Positions 16,595-26,664 of a stretch of DNA of 64,000 bases are shown in pieces. A program made the translations under genes and the position numbers. The DNA lies in the NCBI GenBank assembly GCA_902798585.1, contig CADBXF010000011.1, positions 32,051 to 96,050 on the forward strand, read 5' to 3'. Numbering within the stretch: the first letter of the stretch is position 1; each line of letters begins with the position of its first letter. The stretch is from an uncultured Lachnospiraceae bacterium. GTDB lineage: Bacteria; Bacillota; Clostridia; Lachnospirales; Lachnospiraceae. The notes under the pieces are model-generated. The model saw nothing but the letters and a program-made list of their open reading frames with translations, was not told where the DNA came from and did not search any database.

Positions 16595-17094
16595 TGGAGA
16601 GTATTGCCAACTGGTACACGAATTCGCTCGGAAGCTGGCTGCCGAAGGAGGTTTTCGTATTTTTCGTATCGATGCTTCCTTTCATCGAGCTGCGAGGAGG
16701 ACTTCCGATAGCGTCGGTTCTCGGGATTCCGATTGTGAAAGCCAATGTGCTCTGCATCGTCGGAAACCTGCTGCCGATTCCGTTTATTTTGCTTTTCATC
16801 AAAGCGATTTTCCGCTTTATGAAGAATCACAATATTCTGAAGTCGCTGGTGGAAAAGCTGGAGGCCCGTGCGGAGCGAAAGTCCGAGGGTGTCGAGAAGG
16901 GTGAATTTATATTCCTTCTGCTGTTCGTCGGTATTCCGATTCCCGGGACCGGTGCATGGATGGGCTCCTTAATCGCGGCGCTTCTTGAGTTCAAACTCAG
17001 CCGTGCGATTCTCGCGATTCTTCTCGGTGTATTGATGGCTGCGGTTATCATGAACCTCGTATCCTTCGGACTGCTTCCGGCAGCGCTCGGGTAA
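16591..17094 (+). CDS. Small multidrug-export family membrane protein (COG2426/PF06695-like)
   Basis: A 167-residue membrane protein starting at ATG 16591, whose ATGA overlaps the thrC stop; an upstream in-frame GTG (16582) is the alternative start. It has about four hydrophobic segments: FFVSMLPFIELRGGLPIASV, a second at ~46-66, FIFLLLFVGIPIPGTGAWMG and a C-terminal one. The paired ELRGGLP and GIPIPGTGAW motifs mark the family annotated as small multidrug export proteins; direct evidence for drug export is thin. Translational coupling to thrC suggests co-expression, perhaps as an amino-acid or metabolite exporter (inference). Confidence 0.75.
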   Translation: MMESIANWYTNSLGSWLPKEVFVFFVSMLPFIELRGGLPIASVLGIPIVKANVLCIVGNLLPIPFILLFIKAIFRFMKNHNILKSLVEKLEARAERKSEGVEKGEFIFLLLFVGIPIPGTGAWMGSLIAALLEFKLSRAILAILLGVLMAAVIMNLVSFGLLPAALG

Positions 17095-17145
17095 ACAGCG
17101 GGCCGGAGATCGGCGGGACGGTTTGTAAAGTTTTTAAGAAAACAG

Positions 17146-17174
17146 TTTCATTTTTCAGTGCACTGTGGTATGAT
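17146..17174 (+). promoter_or_regulatory. Promoter for the DegV gene
   Basis: TTTCAT (17146-17151), 17-nt spacer, TATGAT (17169-17174). The spacer holds the perfect palindrome CAGTGCACTG (17156-17165), a possible operator. Confidence 0.45.
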
Positions 17175-17238
17175 TCGCAGTGATTGTTGAGGGAAAGCCG
17201 GCATCGGGCCGGACAAAAGCTAATATTTTGTTGGGGAA

Positions 17239-18123
17239 ATGAACATGAACAATTACACATTGCTTACGGATGTCACCTGCGATCTCGATGCGGAGACATA
17301 CGATTCCTACGGTATTGTCTGCATTCCGATGGGATTCCGTCTGGGCGAACGCGAATATATGCACTATGCCGACGAGCGCGAGATCAGCACGAAGGAGTTC
17401 TATGAGCGGCTGAAGGCAGGGGAGATGCCCTCCACAACGCAGATCAATCCGATGGTGTATCACGACTATTTCGAGGCGAGCCTCAGAGAGGGAAAGGATG
17501 TTCTCTATCTCTGCTTCTCCTCGGGTCTGAGCGGTACCTACAATACGGCCCGCATGATTGCCTCGGAGCTCTCGGAGGAGTATCCGGATCGCAGAATCGA
17601 GGTGTATGACACGCGGTGTGCGTCCGCGGGAGAGGGCTTTGTCATCTGCAAGGCCGGCGAGGCCTACAGGGCAGGGGCGTCGATTGACGAGATTTTAAAA
17701 CTCATGGAGTACGCGGTGCTTCACGCCTGCCACTGGTTTATGGTCGACAACCTGATGCATTTAAAGCGCGGAGGGCGGCTTTCGTCCATCGAGGCAATTC
17801 TCGGAACTGCGCTGAAGATTTCGCCGATTCTTTCCGTGGATGAGGAAGGAAAACTGGTGGTTGTCTCGAAGGAGCGCGGTGCGAAAAATGCTATCGCGTA
17901 CCTTGTGAAGCGGCTGAAGCAGGATGCGTATAATCCGCAGGAGCAGACCGTGTTTTTGGCTCATGCGGGGTGCCCGGAGAAGGCGGAGTACCTGAAGAAA
18001 ATACTTCTCAGCGAAGGCCTCGTGCGGGATGCAAAGATATATCAGGTCGGTCCGATTATCGGAAGCCATGTCGGGAACGGCATGTGTGCAATGGTATTTG
18101 AAGGGGAGAACTACAAGTTCTGA
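17239..18123 (+). CDS. DegV family fatty-acid-binding protein
   Basis: A 294-residue protein of normal DegV length. Family markers are LLTDVTCDL near the start, PSTTQINP (residues ~65-72, the lipid-headgroup Thr/Ser region), CFSSGLSGTYNTA, LMHLKRGGRLS and the C-terminal PIIGSHVGNG. Members such as FakB bind a single fatty acid and present it to the FakA kinase for phosphorylation. No fakA is nearby, so the partner must be elsewhere. It is a separate unit with its own promoter; glyA follows 42 nt later. Confidence 0.88.
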   Translation: MNMNNYTLLTDVTCDLDAETYDSYGIVCIPMGFRLGEREYMHYADEREISTKEFYERLKAGEMPSTTQINPMVYHDYFEASLREGKDVLYLCFSSGLSGTYNTARMIASELSEEYPDRRIEVYDTRCASAGEGFVICKAGEAYRAGASIDEILKLMEYAVLHACHWFMVDNLMHLKRGGRLSSIEAILGTALKISPILSVDEEGKLVVVSKERGAKNAIAYLVKRLKQDAYNPQEQTVFLAHAGCPEKAEYLKKILLSEGLVRDAKIYQVGPIIGSHVGNGMCAMVFEGENYKF

Positions 18124-18165
18124 CCCGCGAATATAGAAACAAGTTGCGAAAGAAAGGAAATCGCT

Positions 18166-19413
18166 ATGTATTCATTTGACGACGTGAAGACGGCAGATCC
18201 GGAGCTTGCACAGAGTATCGAGCTCGAGCTTGCCAGACAGAGAGACAACATCGAATTGATCGCCTCGGAGAACCTTGTGAGCAAGGCTGTGATGGCGGCA
18301 ATGGGCAGCGTTCTTACGAACAAGTACGCCGAGGGTTATCCCGGAAAGCGCTACTACGGCGGATGCCAGTGCGTGGATATCGCCGAGAACCTCGCCATCG
18401 AGCGTGCGAAGAAGCTCTTCGGCTGCGAGTATGTCAATGTTCAGCCGCACTCCGGCGCACAGGCCAACATGGCGGTTCAGTTTGCACTCTTAAAGCCCGG
18501 CGACACCGTGATGGGTATGAATCTTGCACACGGCGGTCATCTGACGCACGGCAGCCCGGTCAATTTCTCAGGAACTTACTTTAACATCGTTCCTTACGGC
18601 GTTAACGACAACGGTTTCATCGATTACGACGAGGTGGAGCGCATCGCGAAGGAGTGTCAGCCGAAGCTGATTATCGCGGGCGCAAGCGCTTACGCAAGAA
18701 AAATCGATTTCAAGCGCTTCCGCGAGATTGCGGACGAGGTCGGCGCTTACCTGATGGTAGATATGGCTCACATCGCAGGTCTTGTTGCCGGCGGTTACCA
18801 TGAGAGCCCGATTCCGTATGCGCATGTTGTTACCACGACGACGCACAAGACGCTCCGCGGACCGAGAGGCGGTATGATTCTTTCCTCGCAGGCATTTGCC
18901 GACGAGCACAAGTTTAACAAGGCCGTATTCCCGGGCATCCAGGGCGGTCCTCTGATGCATGTCATCGCGGCCAAGGCCGTATGCTTCAAGGAGGCGTTGG
19001 AGCCTTCCTTCAAGGAGTATGCAGGCAACATCGTGAAGAACGCGCAGGCGCTTTGCAAGGGACTGCAGAGCCGCGGCTTCAAGATTGTATCCGACGGCAC
19101 GGACAACCATTTGATGCTTGTTGATCTCATCAACATGAACATCACCGGAAAGGATGCCGAGAAGCTCCTCGATGAGGTTCACATCACCTGCAACAAGAAC
19201 ACGATTCCGAACGATCCGGCATCGCCGTTCGTAACCAGCGGCATCCGTCTCGGAACGGCAGCAGTTACTTCCCGCGGAATGAGCGAGGCCGACATGGACA
19301 AGATTGCCGAGGCCATCGCCCTTGTGATCAAGAACCCGGGCGACGAGGCCAAGAAGGCCGAGGCTTACGCCATCGTCAAGGGTCTGACCGACAAGTATCC
19401 GCTGTACGAGTAA
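18166..19413 (+). CDS. glyA: Serine hydroxymethyltransferase GlyA
   Basis: A 415-residue PLP enzyme of normal length. It interconverts serine and glycine, charging THF with a one-carbon unit that feeds the purine steps (PurN) encoded earlier in the window. Motifs are [10 protein letters not shown], the [15 protein letters not shown] substrate loop, [10 protein letters not shown], the PLP lysine at residue 228 in [13 protein letters not shown], and [17 protein letters not shown] lies upstream. A strong terminator ends the unit. Confidence 0.97.
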   Translation: MYSFDDVKTADPELAQSIELELARQRDNIELIASENLVSKAVMAAMGSVLTNKYAEGYPGKRYYGGCQCVDIAENLAIERAKKLFGCEYVNVQPHSGAQANMAVQFALLKPGDTVMGMNLAHGGHLTHGSPVNFSGTYFNIVPYGVNDNGFIDYDEVERIAKECQPKLIIAGASAYARKIDFKRFREIADEVGAYLMVDMAHIAGLVAGGYHESPIPYAHVVTTTTHKTLRGPRGGMILSSQAFADEHKFNKAVFPGIQGGPLMHVIAAKAVCFKEALEPSFKEYAGNIVKNAQALCKGLQSRGFKIVSDGTDNHLMLVDLINMNITGKDAEKLLDEVHITCNKNTIPNDPASPFVTSGIRLGTAAVTSRGMSEADMDKIAEAIALVIKNPGDEAKKAEAYAIVKGLTDKYPLYE

Positions 19414-19432
19414 TCAAAAAACATTTCTCAGG

Positions 19433-19463
19433 AAAGACCTCCCGGACAAAGGGAGGTCTTTTT
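19433..19463 (+). terminator. Intrinsic terminator after glyA
   Basis: AAAGACCTCCC (19433-19443), loop GGACAAA, GGGAGGTCTTT (19451-19461), then more T. Confidence 0.92.
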
Positions 19464-19467
19464 GCGA

Positions 19468-19496
19468 TTGTTTTCCGACGGCGGCTGTGGTACAAT
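19468..19496 (+). promoter_or_regulatory. Promoter for topB
   Basis: TTGTTT (19468-19473), 17-nt spacer, TACAAT (19491-19496), 33 nt before the topB ATG. Confidence 0.65.
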
Positions 19497-19528
19497 AGGA
19501 GCACTCGGAGAGAGGAAAGGAAGCGACT

Positions 19529-21719
19529 ATGAAGCAGTTGTACATCGCGGAAAAACCAAGCGTGGCGCAGGAGTTTGCAAAGGCGCTGCATGAGAATTTT
19601 TCGCGGAAGGACGGGTATCTGGAGAGCGACGGGAGCGTGGTGACCTGGTGCGTGGGACACCTGGTTACCATGAGCTATCCGGAGGTGTACGACCCGGCGC
19701 TTAAGCAGTGGAAAGCGGAGACCCTGCCGTTTCTGCCCAAGACTTGGAAGTATGAGGTCATCGGCAATGTGAAGAAGCAGTTCGACATCGTGAAGGGGCT
19801 TTTGAACCGGGACGATGTGGAGCGCATCTATGTATGCACCGACTCCGGGCGTGAGGGAGAATACATTTACCGGCTCGTCGATCAGATGGCGAAGGTGCCG
19901 GACACGAAGGACAAGCGGAGAGTCTGGATTGATTCGCAGACCGAGGAGGAAATCCTGCGCGGCATCCGCGAGGCAAAGCCGCTGTCCGCCTACGACAATC
20001 TGTCCGACGCCGCGTATCTTCGGGCGAAGGAAGACTATCTGATGGGCATCAATTTTTCCCGGGCGCTGACCATCAACTACGGAACGCTTCTTCGGAGCCA
20101 CATGCAGGTGGAGCGTCTCGGAGCGATTTCCGTAGGGCGCGTGATGACCTGCGTTCTCGGCATGGTTGTGCGCAGGGAGCAGGAGATTCGTAATTTCGTA
20201 AAGACACCGTTTTACCGCGTGATGGGTACCTACGCGCTCAGCGGCGAGAATTTTCACGGCGAATGGCGTGCGGTAAAGGGCTCAAAGTATTTTGAATCGC
20301 CGCTTCTTTACAAGGAGAACGGCTTCCGCAAGCGCGAGGATGCGGAGGCTTTGATTGCGATGCTCGGCGGCGTGAAGGAGGAGGCGGTCCCGGGAGATGC
20401 CGGTTCCGCGACGCCGGGGACGGACAACGGGCAATCCGCGCCTTCGGCGGATGCGCAAAATGATACCCGCACAAGGTACGGGACGGATCCGACCGACGAG
20501 AGGCTACGATTCCCGTCAGGCGACGCTTGCCAACATCGAAAAGAAGAAGGAAAAGAAAAATCCTCCGCTGCTGTTCAACCTGGCGGAGCTTCAGAACGAG
20601 TGCTCGCGGCTGTTCAAAATCAGCCCCGACGAGACCTTGAAAATCGTGCAGATGCTCTACGAGCGGAAACTTGTGACATACCCGAGAACCGACGCGAGAG
20701 TCCTCTCGACCGCGGTTGCGAAGGAAATCACGAAAAATTTAGGCGGCCTGCAGAAGAACGGAGATTACCTTCCGTATGTACGGCAGGTCAAGGAATACGG
20801 GCTGTATGCGAAGATTGCAGGGACGAAGTATGTAAACGACAAGCAGATTACGGATCACTACGCCATCATTCCGACCGGCGAGGGACTCTCGGAGCTGCCG
20901 TCCGTCGGAGAGCTCGCCCGCAAGGTTTACGACCGCATTGTACGGCGTTTCCTGGCGATTTTTTATCCGCCGGCGGAGTATGCGAAGGTTTCCATGGAGC
21001 TGGTGCTCCGGGACGAGCATTTCTTCAGCAGCTTTAAGGTTCTCGAGAAGCCGGGATATCTTGCCTTGTACGGCACGGAAGAGGCGAAATCCGCCGGTTC
21101 CGACGAGCCGAAGAACGCCAAGGGCGACAAGGACAAAGAGGACGGGAAGGACGACGGTAAGCCCGAGGAGGAGCCGGAGGAGGTTCTCGACACAGCGCTC
21201 TTTGACCGTATCAAGGCGCTCAAAAAGGGCGAGAAGATCGATGTCGCAGGGTATGAGCTTCGCGAGGGCGAGACCAAGCCGCCGAAGCGATACACTTCGG
21301 GCTCCCTGATTCTCGCGATGGAAAATGCCGGACAGCTCATCGAGGATGAGGAACTCCGGGCGCAGATCAAGGGAAGCGGTATCGGCACGAGTGCGACCCG
21401 CGCCGAGATTCTCAACAAATTAATCAAGATCAACTACCTGAATCTCAACAAAAAGACGCAGGTGATTACGCCGAAGAAGCTCGGCGAACTGGTGTATTAT
21501 GTGGTTTATGTCTCCATCCGCTCACTCTTAAATCCCGAGCTTACCGCAAGCTGGGAGAAGGGGCTTACTCAGGTGGCGGACGGGACTACCACGGAGCAGG
21601 AGTACCTTGCCAAGCTCGAAGCGTATGTCACAAAATGGACGGAGTACGCAAAGACGAAGAAGGACCACGATGTGCTGCTAAATCAGTTTCATGTTGTGGA
21701 TTCCTACTACCGCAGATAA
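19529..21719 (+). pseudogene. topB: topB (DNA topoisomerase III) with a one-base frameshift
   Basis: Type IA topoisomerase of the TopB group (about 730 residues if repaired). The first part (19529 to ~20502) starts MKQLYIAEKPSVAQEFAKAL (Toprim) and contains CTDSGREGEYIYR (metal-binding Toprim region). The second frame carries NPPLLFNLAELQNECS, then KLVTYPRTDARVLS with the catalytic Tyr, and IGTSATRAEI. The switch falls at 20501-20505: removing one G from GAGAGGCTACGATTC restores a continuous reading ...DPTDE-S-YDSRQATL.... A low-complexity stretch (residues ~290-325) lies just before it, and a second acidic Lys/Asp/Glu-rich insert around nt 21085-21190. The enzyme decatenates DNA. It may be a sequencing error or a real lesion. 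Confidence 0.85.
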
Positions 21720-21788
21720 AAACGACCGTCGCGCACAACAGCGGCGGATTTGCGAAAGAGCAGGCAGCGGAGTTCGGAAGGAAATGCA

Positions 21789-22490
21789 ATGAGTTATGTG
21801 GATTTTACGGATGTGACGAAAGTGTACCGCGTCGGGGAAGTGACCATCCCGGCGCTGAACGGCGTTACATTTTCCGTGGAAAAGGGCGAAATCTGTGTCG
21901 TGGTCGGCGCGTCCGGCGCGGGCAAGACGACGATTCTCAATATTTTGGGCGGCATGGATTCCGCTACGGGAGGGAAGGTTTGTCTGGACGGCGCGGAAAT
22001 CTCCGCGTTTTCGAAGAAGCAGCTGACCGAATACCGCAGGACGGACATCGGTTTTGTGTTCCAGTTTTACAATCTTGTGCAAAATCTGACCGCGCTTGAA
22101 AATGTTGAACTCGCGTCGCAGATTTGCCGCGAATCGCTGCCGGCTGCGGAGGTTTTGGCAGCGGTGGGGCTTTCGGAGCGGATGCAGAATTTTCCGGCGC
22201 AGCTCTCGGGCGGCGAGCAGCAGCGCGTTGCGATTGCAAGGGCGCTTGCGAAGAAACCGAAGCTTCTTCTGTGCGATGAGCCGACCGGCGCGCTCGATTA
22301 TAAGACCGGCAAGGCGATTCTGGCGCTTCTTGCGGAGACGGCGCGCAAATACGATATGACGGTCGTCATCATCACGCACAACCAGGCGATTGCGAAGATG
22401 GCAGACCGCGTGATTGAGGTCGGCAGCGGCCGAATCAAGGCAATGTATAAGAACGAAACAGTCACACCGATTGAGCAGATAGAATGGTAA
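21789..22490 (+). CDS. ABC transporter ATP-binding protein (FtsE/LolD/MacB type)
   Basis: A 233-residue ATPase. ATG 21789 is preferred over an earlier in-frame Met because GGAAGGAAA lies just upstream. Walker A is GASGAGKTT, the Q-loop is FVFQFYNL, the signature is LSGGEQQR, Walker B is [12 protein letters not shown], and the switch His is in IITHNQ. This sequence class drives FtsX-fold permeases rather than importers. It overlaps the permease gene by 7 nt, so the pair forms one exporter. Confidence 0.93.
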   Translation: MSYVDFTDVTKVYRVGEVTIPALNGVTFSVEKGEICVVVGASGAGKTTILNILGGMDSATGGKVCLDGAEISAFSKKQLTEYRRTDIGFVFQFYNLVQNLTALENVELASQICRESLPAAEVLAAVGLSERMQNFPAQLSGGEQQRVAIARALAKKPKLLLCDEPTGALDYKTGKAILALLAETARKYDMTVVIITHNQAIAKMADRVIEVGSGRIKAMYKNETVTPIEQIEW

Positions 22491-25042
22491 GAGTCATGAC
22501 TAAAGGAATGCGAACAACCACATGGCGGGAAATCCGCAGCAGTCTCGGGAGATATCTCGCGATTGCTGCGATTATTGCGCTTGGGGTCGGATTTTTCGCG
22601 GGGCTTCGAAACACAACGACGGACATGCTTGCCACGGCCGATCGATACCTTGCGGACCTTTCGATGTTTGATTACCGGTTCGCTTCGACAATCGGCTTTA
22701 CGGAGGACGAGCTTGCGGCGCTTCGAAACGACCCGCTTGTCGCAGCCGCGGACGGCGAGATTCAGACGACCGTGCTTTACCGCGACGATTTCTACGGGGA
22801 TGACCGCGTCTTCGTCGTGCACTCCGTGACCGACGGTGTCAACACGCTTAAGATTACCGAAGGCCGCATGCCGCAGGCGCCGGATGAATGTGTGCTCGAT
22901 GCGCGCAATTACGGGGCGGACCGTATCGGAACTGTTGTGAGGATTGCGGAGGAGTTCACGGGCGACGGAGAGGATGCGCTCTCTTCGGATATCCTGTTAA
23001 AATACCGCGAGTACCGCGTTGTAGGGCTCGCATTTTCCCCGTTGTACCTGAATTATGAGCGCGGAACGACGGAACTCGGCGACGGCACGGTCGGCGGCTT
23101 TTTATACATCCCGAGGGAAGGCTTTGCATCGCAGGTGTACACTTCGCTGTACGCGATTGTGAACCGCGGGGAGGAGGCCTACTCGAAGGAATACGGGGAG
23201 CTTCTGTCGCGGACGAAGGAACCGATGGATGCGCTGTGCGGGCGGCTGTGCGAGATGCGGAGAGAAAGCGTTTCGGAGACTGTTCGCGAGCGGGTTCGCG
23301 AGAGAGTCGCCGCCGAATTCGCGAAGGTCGGTCTGCCGGTTCCGGACGATTATGCGTACCCGTATTCGGAATATGACAATGTCGAATATGTGCGCTATAC
23401 GGTTGACCGAAACACGAACATCGGCTATGTATGCTTCGACAACGACGCACATATTGTCGAGGGAATCGCAACGGTGTTTCCGGCGTTTTTCATTCTTGTG
23501 GCGGCGCTTGTGTGCATGACGACCATGAGCCGGATGATTGAGGAGCAGCGCACGCAGATCGGGGTGATGAAAGCGCTCGGCTATACCGGCCCGGCGATTG
23601 CGTTAAAGTATGTGATCTACGCGGGAAGCGCCGCTGTGATCGGCGGCGTTGCGGGGTATTTTATCGGATGCCGCGCACTGCCGGCCGCAATCTGGAAGGT
23701 GTACGACATCATGTACGGCTTCACGGATACATTGGTCTATGTGCGCACGCCGAGGTTGTTTGCATTTTGCATGGCGGTCGCCGTCCTATGCCCCGTGGGT
23801 GTCACAATCGTGAGCATTGCCCGCGCGATGCGCGAGGTTCCGGCGGAGCTGATCCGGCAGAAAGCGCCCAAATCCGGGCGGCGCATTCTGCTTGAGCGCG
23901 TCGGTTTTATCTGGAACCGGCTGTCGTTCCTCGCGAAGGTTTCGGTGCGCAATGTCGTGCGCTACCGCAGGCGGTTCTTTATGATGGTCATCGGTATCGC
24001 GGGCTGTATGGCGCTGCTCATTGCGGGGCACGGCATCCGCGATTCCATCACGACAATTACCTCCGTGCAGTACGGCGAAATCGAGCATTACGATTTCACG
24101 GTGCGGCTTGCGGACGGAGCGCGTGAGGACTTCCTTCGGGATTCCGGCGATTTGATTGCCGGAGCGACATTTCTCGCGGACACGGCGGTCACGGTGATTG
24201 CCGGCGACCGGACAAAGGACATTTATCTCTATGTGCCCGAGGTCGAGGAGGTGTTCGCGGAATATGTGACGCTCTCGGATGCGAAGGGTCGGAAAATGCC
24301 GATGCCGAAGCGCGGGGAATGCTATATAAACGATGATTTCGCGGACCGCCTTAACATTTCCGCAGGCGATACGGTTGTGCTTCGCAGGGAAGGAAAGCGT
24401 GACGCCGAGGTTTCAGTCGGCGCAATCATCCGGAATTATGTCGGAAACTGCATGTATATGACGAAGGAGACCTACCGCGACTGCATGGGGGAGGAGCCGG
24501 AGTTTGCCACGGCGTTCGCTCTGGCGAAGGAGGGCAGCGATCCGTTTTTCGTCGGCGCGCAGCTTGCGAAGATCGACGGGGTCGCGTCGGTGAGCATCGT
24601 CAAAGAGTTCAAAGAGCGGATTGCCTCAATGCTCGACCGGTTAGACATCATCGTCGTGATTGTGATTGTATGTGCGGCCGCGCTTGCGGGAATCGTACTC
24701 TTCAATCTGACAAATATAACGATTACCGAGCGAATCCGCGAGATTGCAACCATCAAGGTGCTCGGGTTCCGAAGCATGGAGACGGCAGTCTATGTGTTCC
24801 GTGAAAATCTGATGCTTACGGCGGTCGGAGCCGTGGCAGGCATACCGCTCGGACAGCTTCTGCTTACCTTTGTCATGTCCAAGATTCATGTGGATCTTGT
24901 CTCGTTCCGCGTGTATGTGGGCGCGGGAAGCCTTGCGATGTGCTTTGTATATACCTTTATGTTTGCGCTCCTTGTGGATGTCCTTATGTACCGGCGTCTC
25001 GATAATAACGACATGGCCGAGTCCCTGAAGAGCATTGAGTAG
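22484..25042 (+). CDS. FtsX-type ABC transporter permease
   Basis: An 852-residue membrane protein. A first helix (residues ~22-42) is followed by an extracellular domain of ~290 residues with FYGDDRVFVVHSV and RMPQAPDECVL (MacB-periplasmic-core-like). A three-helix FtsX block follows (~330-440), then a second helix and extracellular part (~500-715), and a last three-helix FtsX block (~717-840). This two-FtsX layout matches exporters of peptides, lipids or antimicrobials in Bacillota. It starts inside the ATPase gene (ATGGTAA overlap). No two-component system or substrate gene adjoins it, so the cargo is unknown. Confidence 0.87.
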   Translation: MVRVMTKGMRTTTWREIRSSLGRYLAIAAIIALGVGFFAGLRNTTTDMLATADRYLADLSMFDYRFASTIGFTEDELAALRNDPLVAAADGEIQTTVLYRDDFYGDDRVFVVHSVTDGVNTLKITEGRMPQAPDECVLDARNYGADRIGTVVRIAEEFTGDGEDALSSDILLKYREYRVVGLAFSPLYLNYERGTTELGDGTVGGFLYIPREGFASQVYTSLYAIVNRGEEAYSKEYGELLSRTKEPMDALCGRLCEMRRESVSETVRERVRERVAAEFAKVGLPVPDDYAYPYSEYDNVEYVRYTVDRNTNIGYVCFDNDAHIVEGIATVFPAFFILVAALVCMTTMSRMIEEQRTQIGVMKALGYTGPAIALKYVIYAGSAAVIGGVAGYFIGCRALPAAIWKVYDIMYGFTDTLVYVRTPRLFAFCMAVAVLCPVGVTIVSIARAMREVPAELIRQKAPKSGRRILLERVGFIWNRLSFLAKVSVRNVVRYRRRFFMMVIGIAGCMALLIAGHGIRDSITTITSVQYGEIEHYDFTVRLADGAREDFLRDSGDLIAGATFLADTAVTVIAGDRTKDIYLYVPEVEEVFAEYVTLSDAKGRKMPMPKRGECYINDDFADRLNISAGDTVVLRREGKRDAEVSVGAIIRNYVGNCMYMTKETYRDCMGEEPEFATAFALAKEGSDPFFVGAQLAKIDGVASVSIVKEFKERIASMLDRLDIIVVIVIVCAAALAGIVLFNLTNITITERIREIATIKVLGFRSMETAVYVFRENLMLTAVGAVAGIPLGQLLLTFVMSKIHVDLVSFRVYVGAGSLAMCFVYTFMFALLVDVLMYRRLDNNDMAESLKSIE

Positions 25043-25053
25043 CGCGAAATTGC

Positions 25054-25082
25054 TTGACAATCCGTCGGGGCAGCGATATAAT
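25054..25082 (+). promoter_or_regulatory. Consensus sigma-A promoter for yicC-rpoZ
   Basis: TTGACA (25054-25059), exactly 17 nt, TATAAT (25077-25082). Both hexamers match consensus perfectly, which implies a strong promoter for a gene often weakly expressed. Confidence 0.9.
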
Positions 25083-25146
25083 CTTTTGTTAGTGTGACGT
25101 AGTATGCGATTGTATCGCCTGCGCGCCCGGAAAGGATGAGAATCCA

Positions 25147-26025
25147 ATGGTCAGGAGCATGACGGGGTTCGGTCGTTTTGAACTGAACGAGGACGGAAAG
25201 AAACTTACGGTGGAGATGAAGTCCGTTAACCATCGCTACTGTGAGATCGGAATTCGGCTTCCGAAGAAACTGAATTTCTTTGAGACGGCAATCCGCAACA
25301 TTGTGAAAAAGTATGCAGCTCGCGGCAAGATCGATATGTATCTGTACTACGAGGAGGAATCCGACAGTACCGAGAGCGTGCACTACAACAAGGCGATTGC
25401 GGAGCAGTACATCCGCTATATGAAGCAGATGGCCGACGAATTCAATCTCTCTTCGGATATCTCCGTCACGAGTCTCGCCCGCATGCAGGATGTGCTGGTT
25501 GCGGAGGAATCCGAGCCGGACGAGGACACGCTCATGCCCTTTGTGGAGAGAGCGGTTCGCGGAGCGTGCGAGCGGTTTGTGGCCACGAGAACGACCGAGG
25601 GAGCGGAGCTTCGCAGCGATGTGGAGTCCAAGCTCGACTCGATTTTGGCGGGGGTCGATGAGATTGTAAAGCGCTCGCCGGAGATTGTCTCCGCATATCG
25701 CGCAAAGCTTCTTGCGAAGGTGCAGGAGGTGATGGGGGACACGCAGGTGGATCCCCAGGCGCTTGCAACCGAGATCGTCACCTACGCCGACAAGATCTGC
25801 ACGGACGAGGAGACGGTTCGCCTTCGCGCCCATGTAAAGAGCATGCGCGACACCCTCGACGCCACGGAAAATGTCGGCCGGAAGCTGGATTTCATCGCGC
25901 AGGAGATGAACCGCGAGGCCAACACGATTCTTTCCAAGGCAAATGATCTTGCCGTATCGGACATTGCAATCAATCTGAAGACGGATATCGAAAAAATCCG
26001 CGAACAGATTCAGAATATCGAATGA
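25147..26025 (+). CDS. yicC: YicC family endoribonuclease
   Basis: A 292-residue protein of standard YicC length. It has the start signature MVRSMTGFGR, the MKSVNHRYCEIGIRLPKKL block (~residues 28-46), and the C-terminal region DFIAQEMNREANTILSKAND, the best conserved part of the family. E. coli YicC is a metal-dependent endoribonuclease. In most Clostridia it heads yicC-remA-gmk-rpoZ; here rpoZ follows directly, with remA and gmk absent. Confidence 0.93.
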   Translation: MVRSMTGFGRFELNEDGKKLTVEMKSVNHRYCEIGIRLPKKLNFFETAIRNIVKKYAARGKIDMYLYYEEESDSTESVHYNKAIAEQYIRYMKQMADEFNLSSDISVTSLARMQDVLVAEESEPDEDTLMPFVERAVRGACERFVATRTTEGAELRSDVESKLDSILAGVDEIVKRSPEIVSAYRAKLLAKVQEVMGDTQVDPQALATEIVTYADKICTDEETVRLRAHVKSMRDTLDATENVGRKLDFIAQEMNREANTILSKANDLAVSDIAINLKTDIEKIREQIQNIE

Positions 26026-26055
26026 GTATCACAAGATGAAAAGGAGAAAGAAACT

Positions 26056-26427
26056 ATGATTCATCCGTCTTACAAAGATTTGCTTGAAGTTGTTAATGCA
26101 GACGCGGAAGAGGGCGATCCTACCGTTACGAGCCGTTATTCCATCGTTCTGGCGACCGCGAAGCGCGCCAGACAGATCATCAACGGTTCCGCACCTTTGG
26201 TGACGCCGAAGTGCGAGAAGCCGCTCTCCATCGCCGTACAGGAAGTATGGGAAGGCAAGGTGAAGATTCTCGGCAAGGACGAGGAGATTCCCGAGGATAA
26301 AATCGCCGGCGGCGCAGATGCGGAGTCCGCAAACGGCGACAGCGTACCGGACTGGGAAGCAGCGCTTGAAGCCGCGGAGAACGGCGAGAAGTTCGAACTT
26401 ACCTCCGGCGAGGATGCACAGGCATGA
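26056..26427 (+). CDS. rpoZ: RNA polymerase omega subunit RpoZ
   Basis: A 123-residue protein. The first ~75 residues carry the omega signature: MIHPSYKDLLEVVN, then SRYSIVLATAKRARQI and KPLSIAVQEVWEGKV. Omega wraps the beta' C-terminus and helps assemble RNA polymerase. The C-terminal ~45 residues are acidic and poorly conserved, making it longer than typical Clostridia omega (70-90 residues). AAGGAG precedes the ATG. It shares the strong yicC promoter and ends in a terminator. Confidence 0.9.
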   Translation: MIHPSYKDLLEVVNADAEEGDPTVTSRYSIVLATAKRARQIINGSAPLVTPKCEKPLSIAVQEVWEGKVKILGKDEEIPEDKIAGGADAESANGDSVPDWEAALEAAENGEKFELTSGEDAQA

Positions 26428-26439
26428 TTTTGCTGCACG

Positions 26440-26466
26440 GAGCGGGCACGATGCCCGCTCTTTTTT
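26440..26466 (+). terminator. Intrinsic terminator after rpoZ
   Basis: GAGCGGGC (26440-26447), loop ACGAT, GCCCGCTC (26453-26460), six T. Confidence 0.93.
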
Positions 26467-26568
26467 AGCCTTTCGACTGTGGGAAAGGTGGATTTGAACA
26501 AAAAAAACGGTTGTATTTCCCGCGTTTTATGGAAATTGCCGTTATCCGTAAAAAAGGCGAAATTGGAC

Positions 26569-26597
26569 TTGCATTTTTCACAATCTTTCTGTACAAT
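26569..26597 (+). promoter_or_regulatory. Promoter for gap
   Basis: TTGCAT (26569-26574), 17-nt spacer, TACAAT (26592-26597). It drives the glycolytic block; the 5' leader is about 60 nt. Confidence 0.7.
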
Positions 26598-26664
26598 GGT
26601 TAAGGATTTTTAGAAACCTAAACAGTCTAAAAATATTATAACAAAACTCAGGAGGAACAAAATC

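Noticed and set aside
20397..20500. Separate second gene starting inside topB
   Set aside because: The downstream frame continues topoisomerase III exactly where the first stops making sense, so it is one gene with a frameshift.
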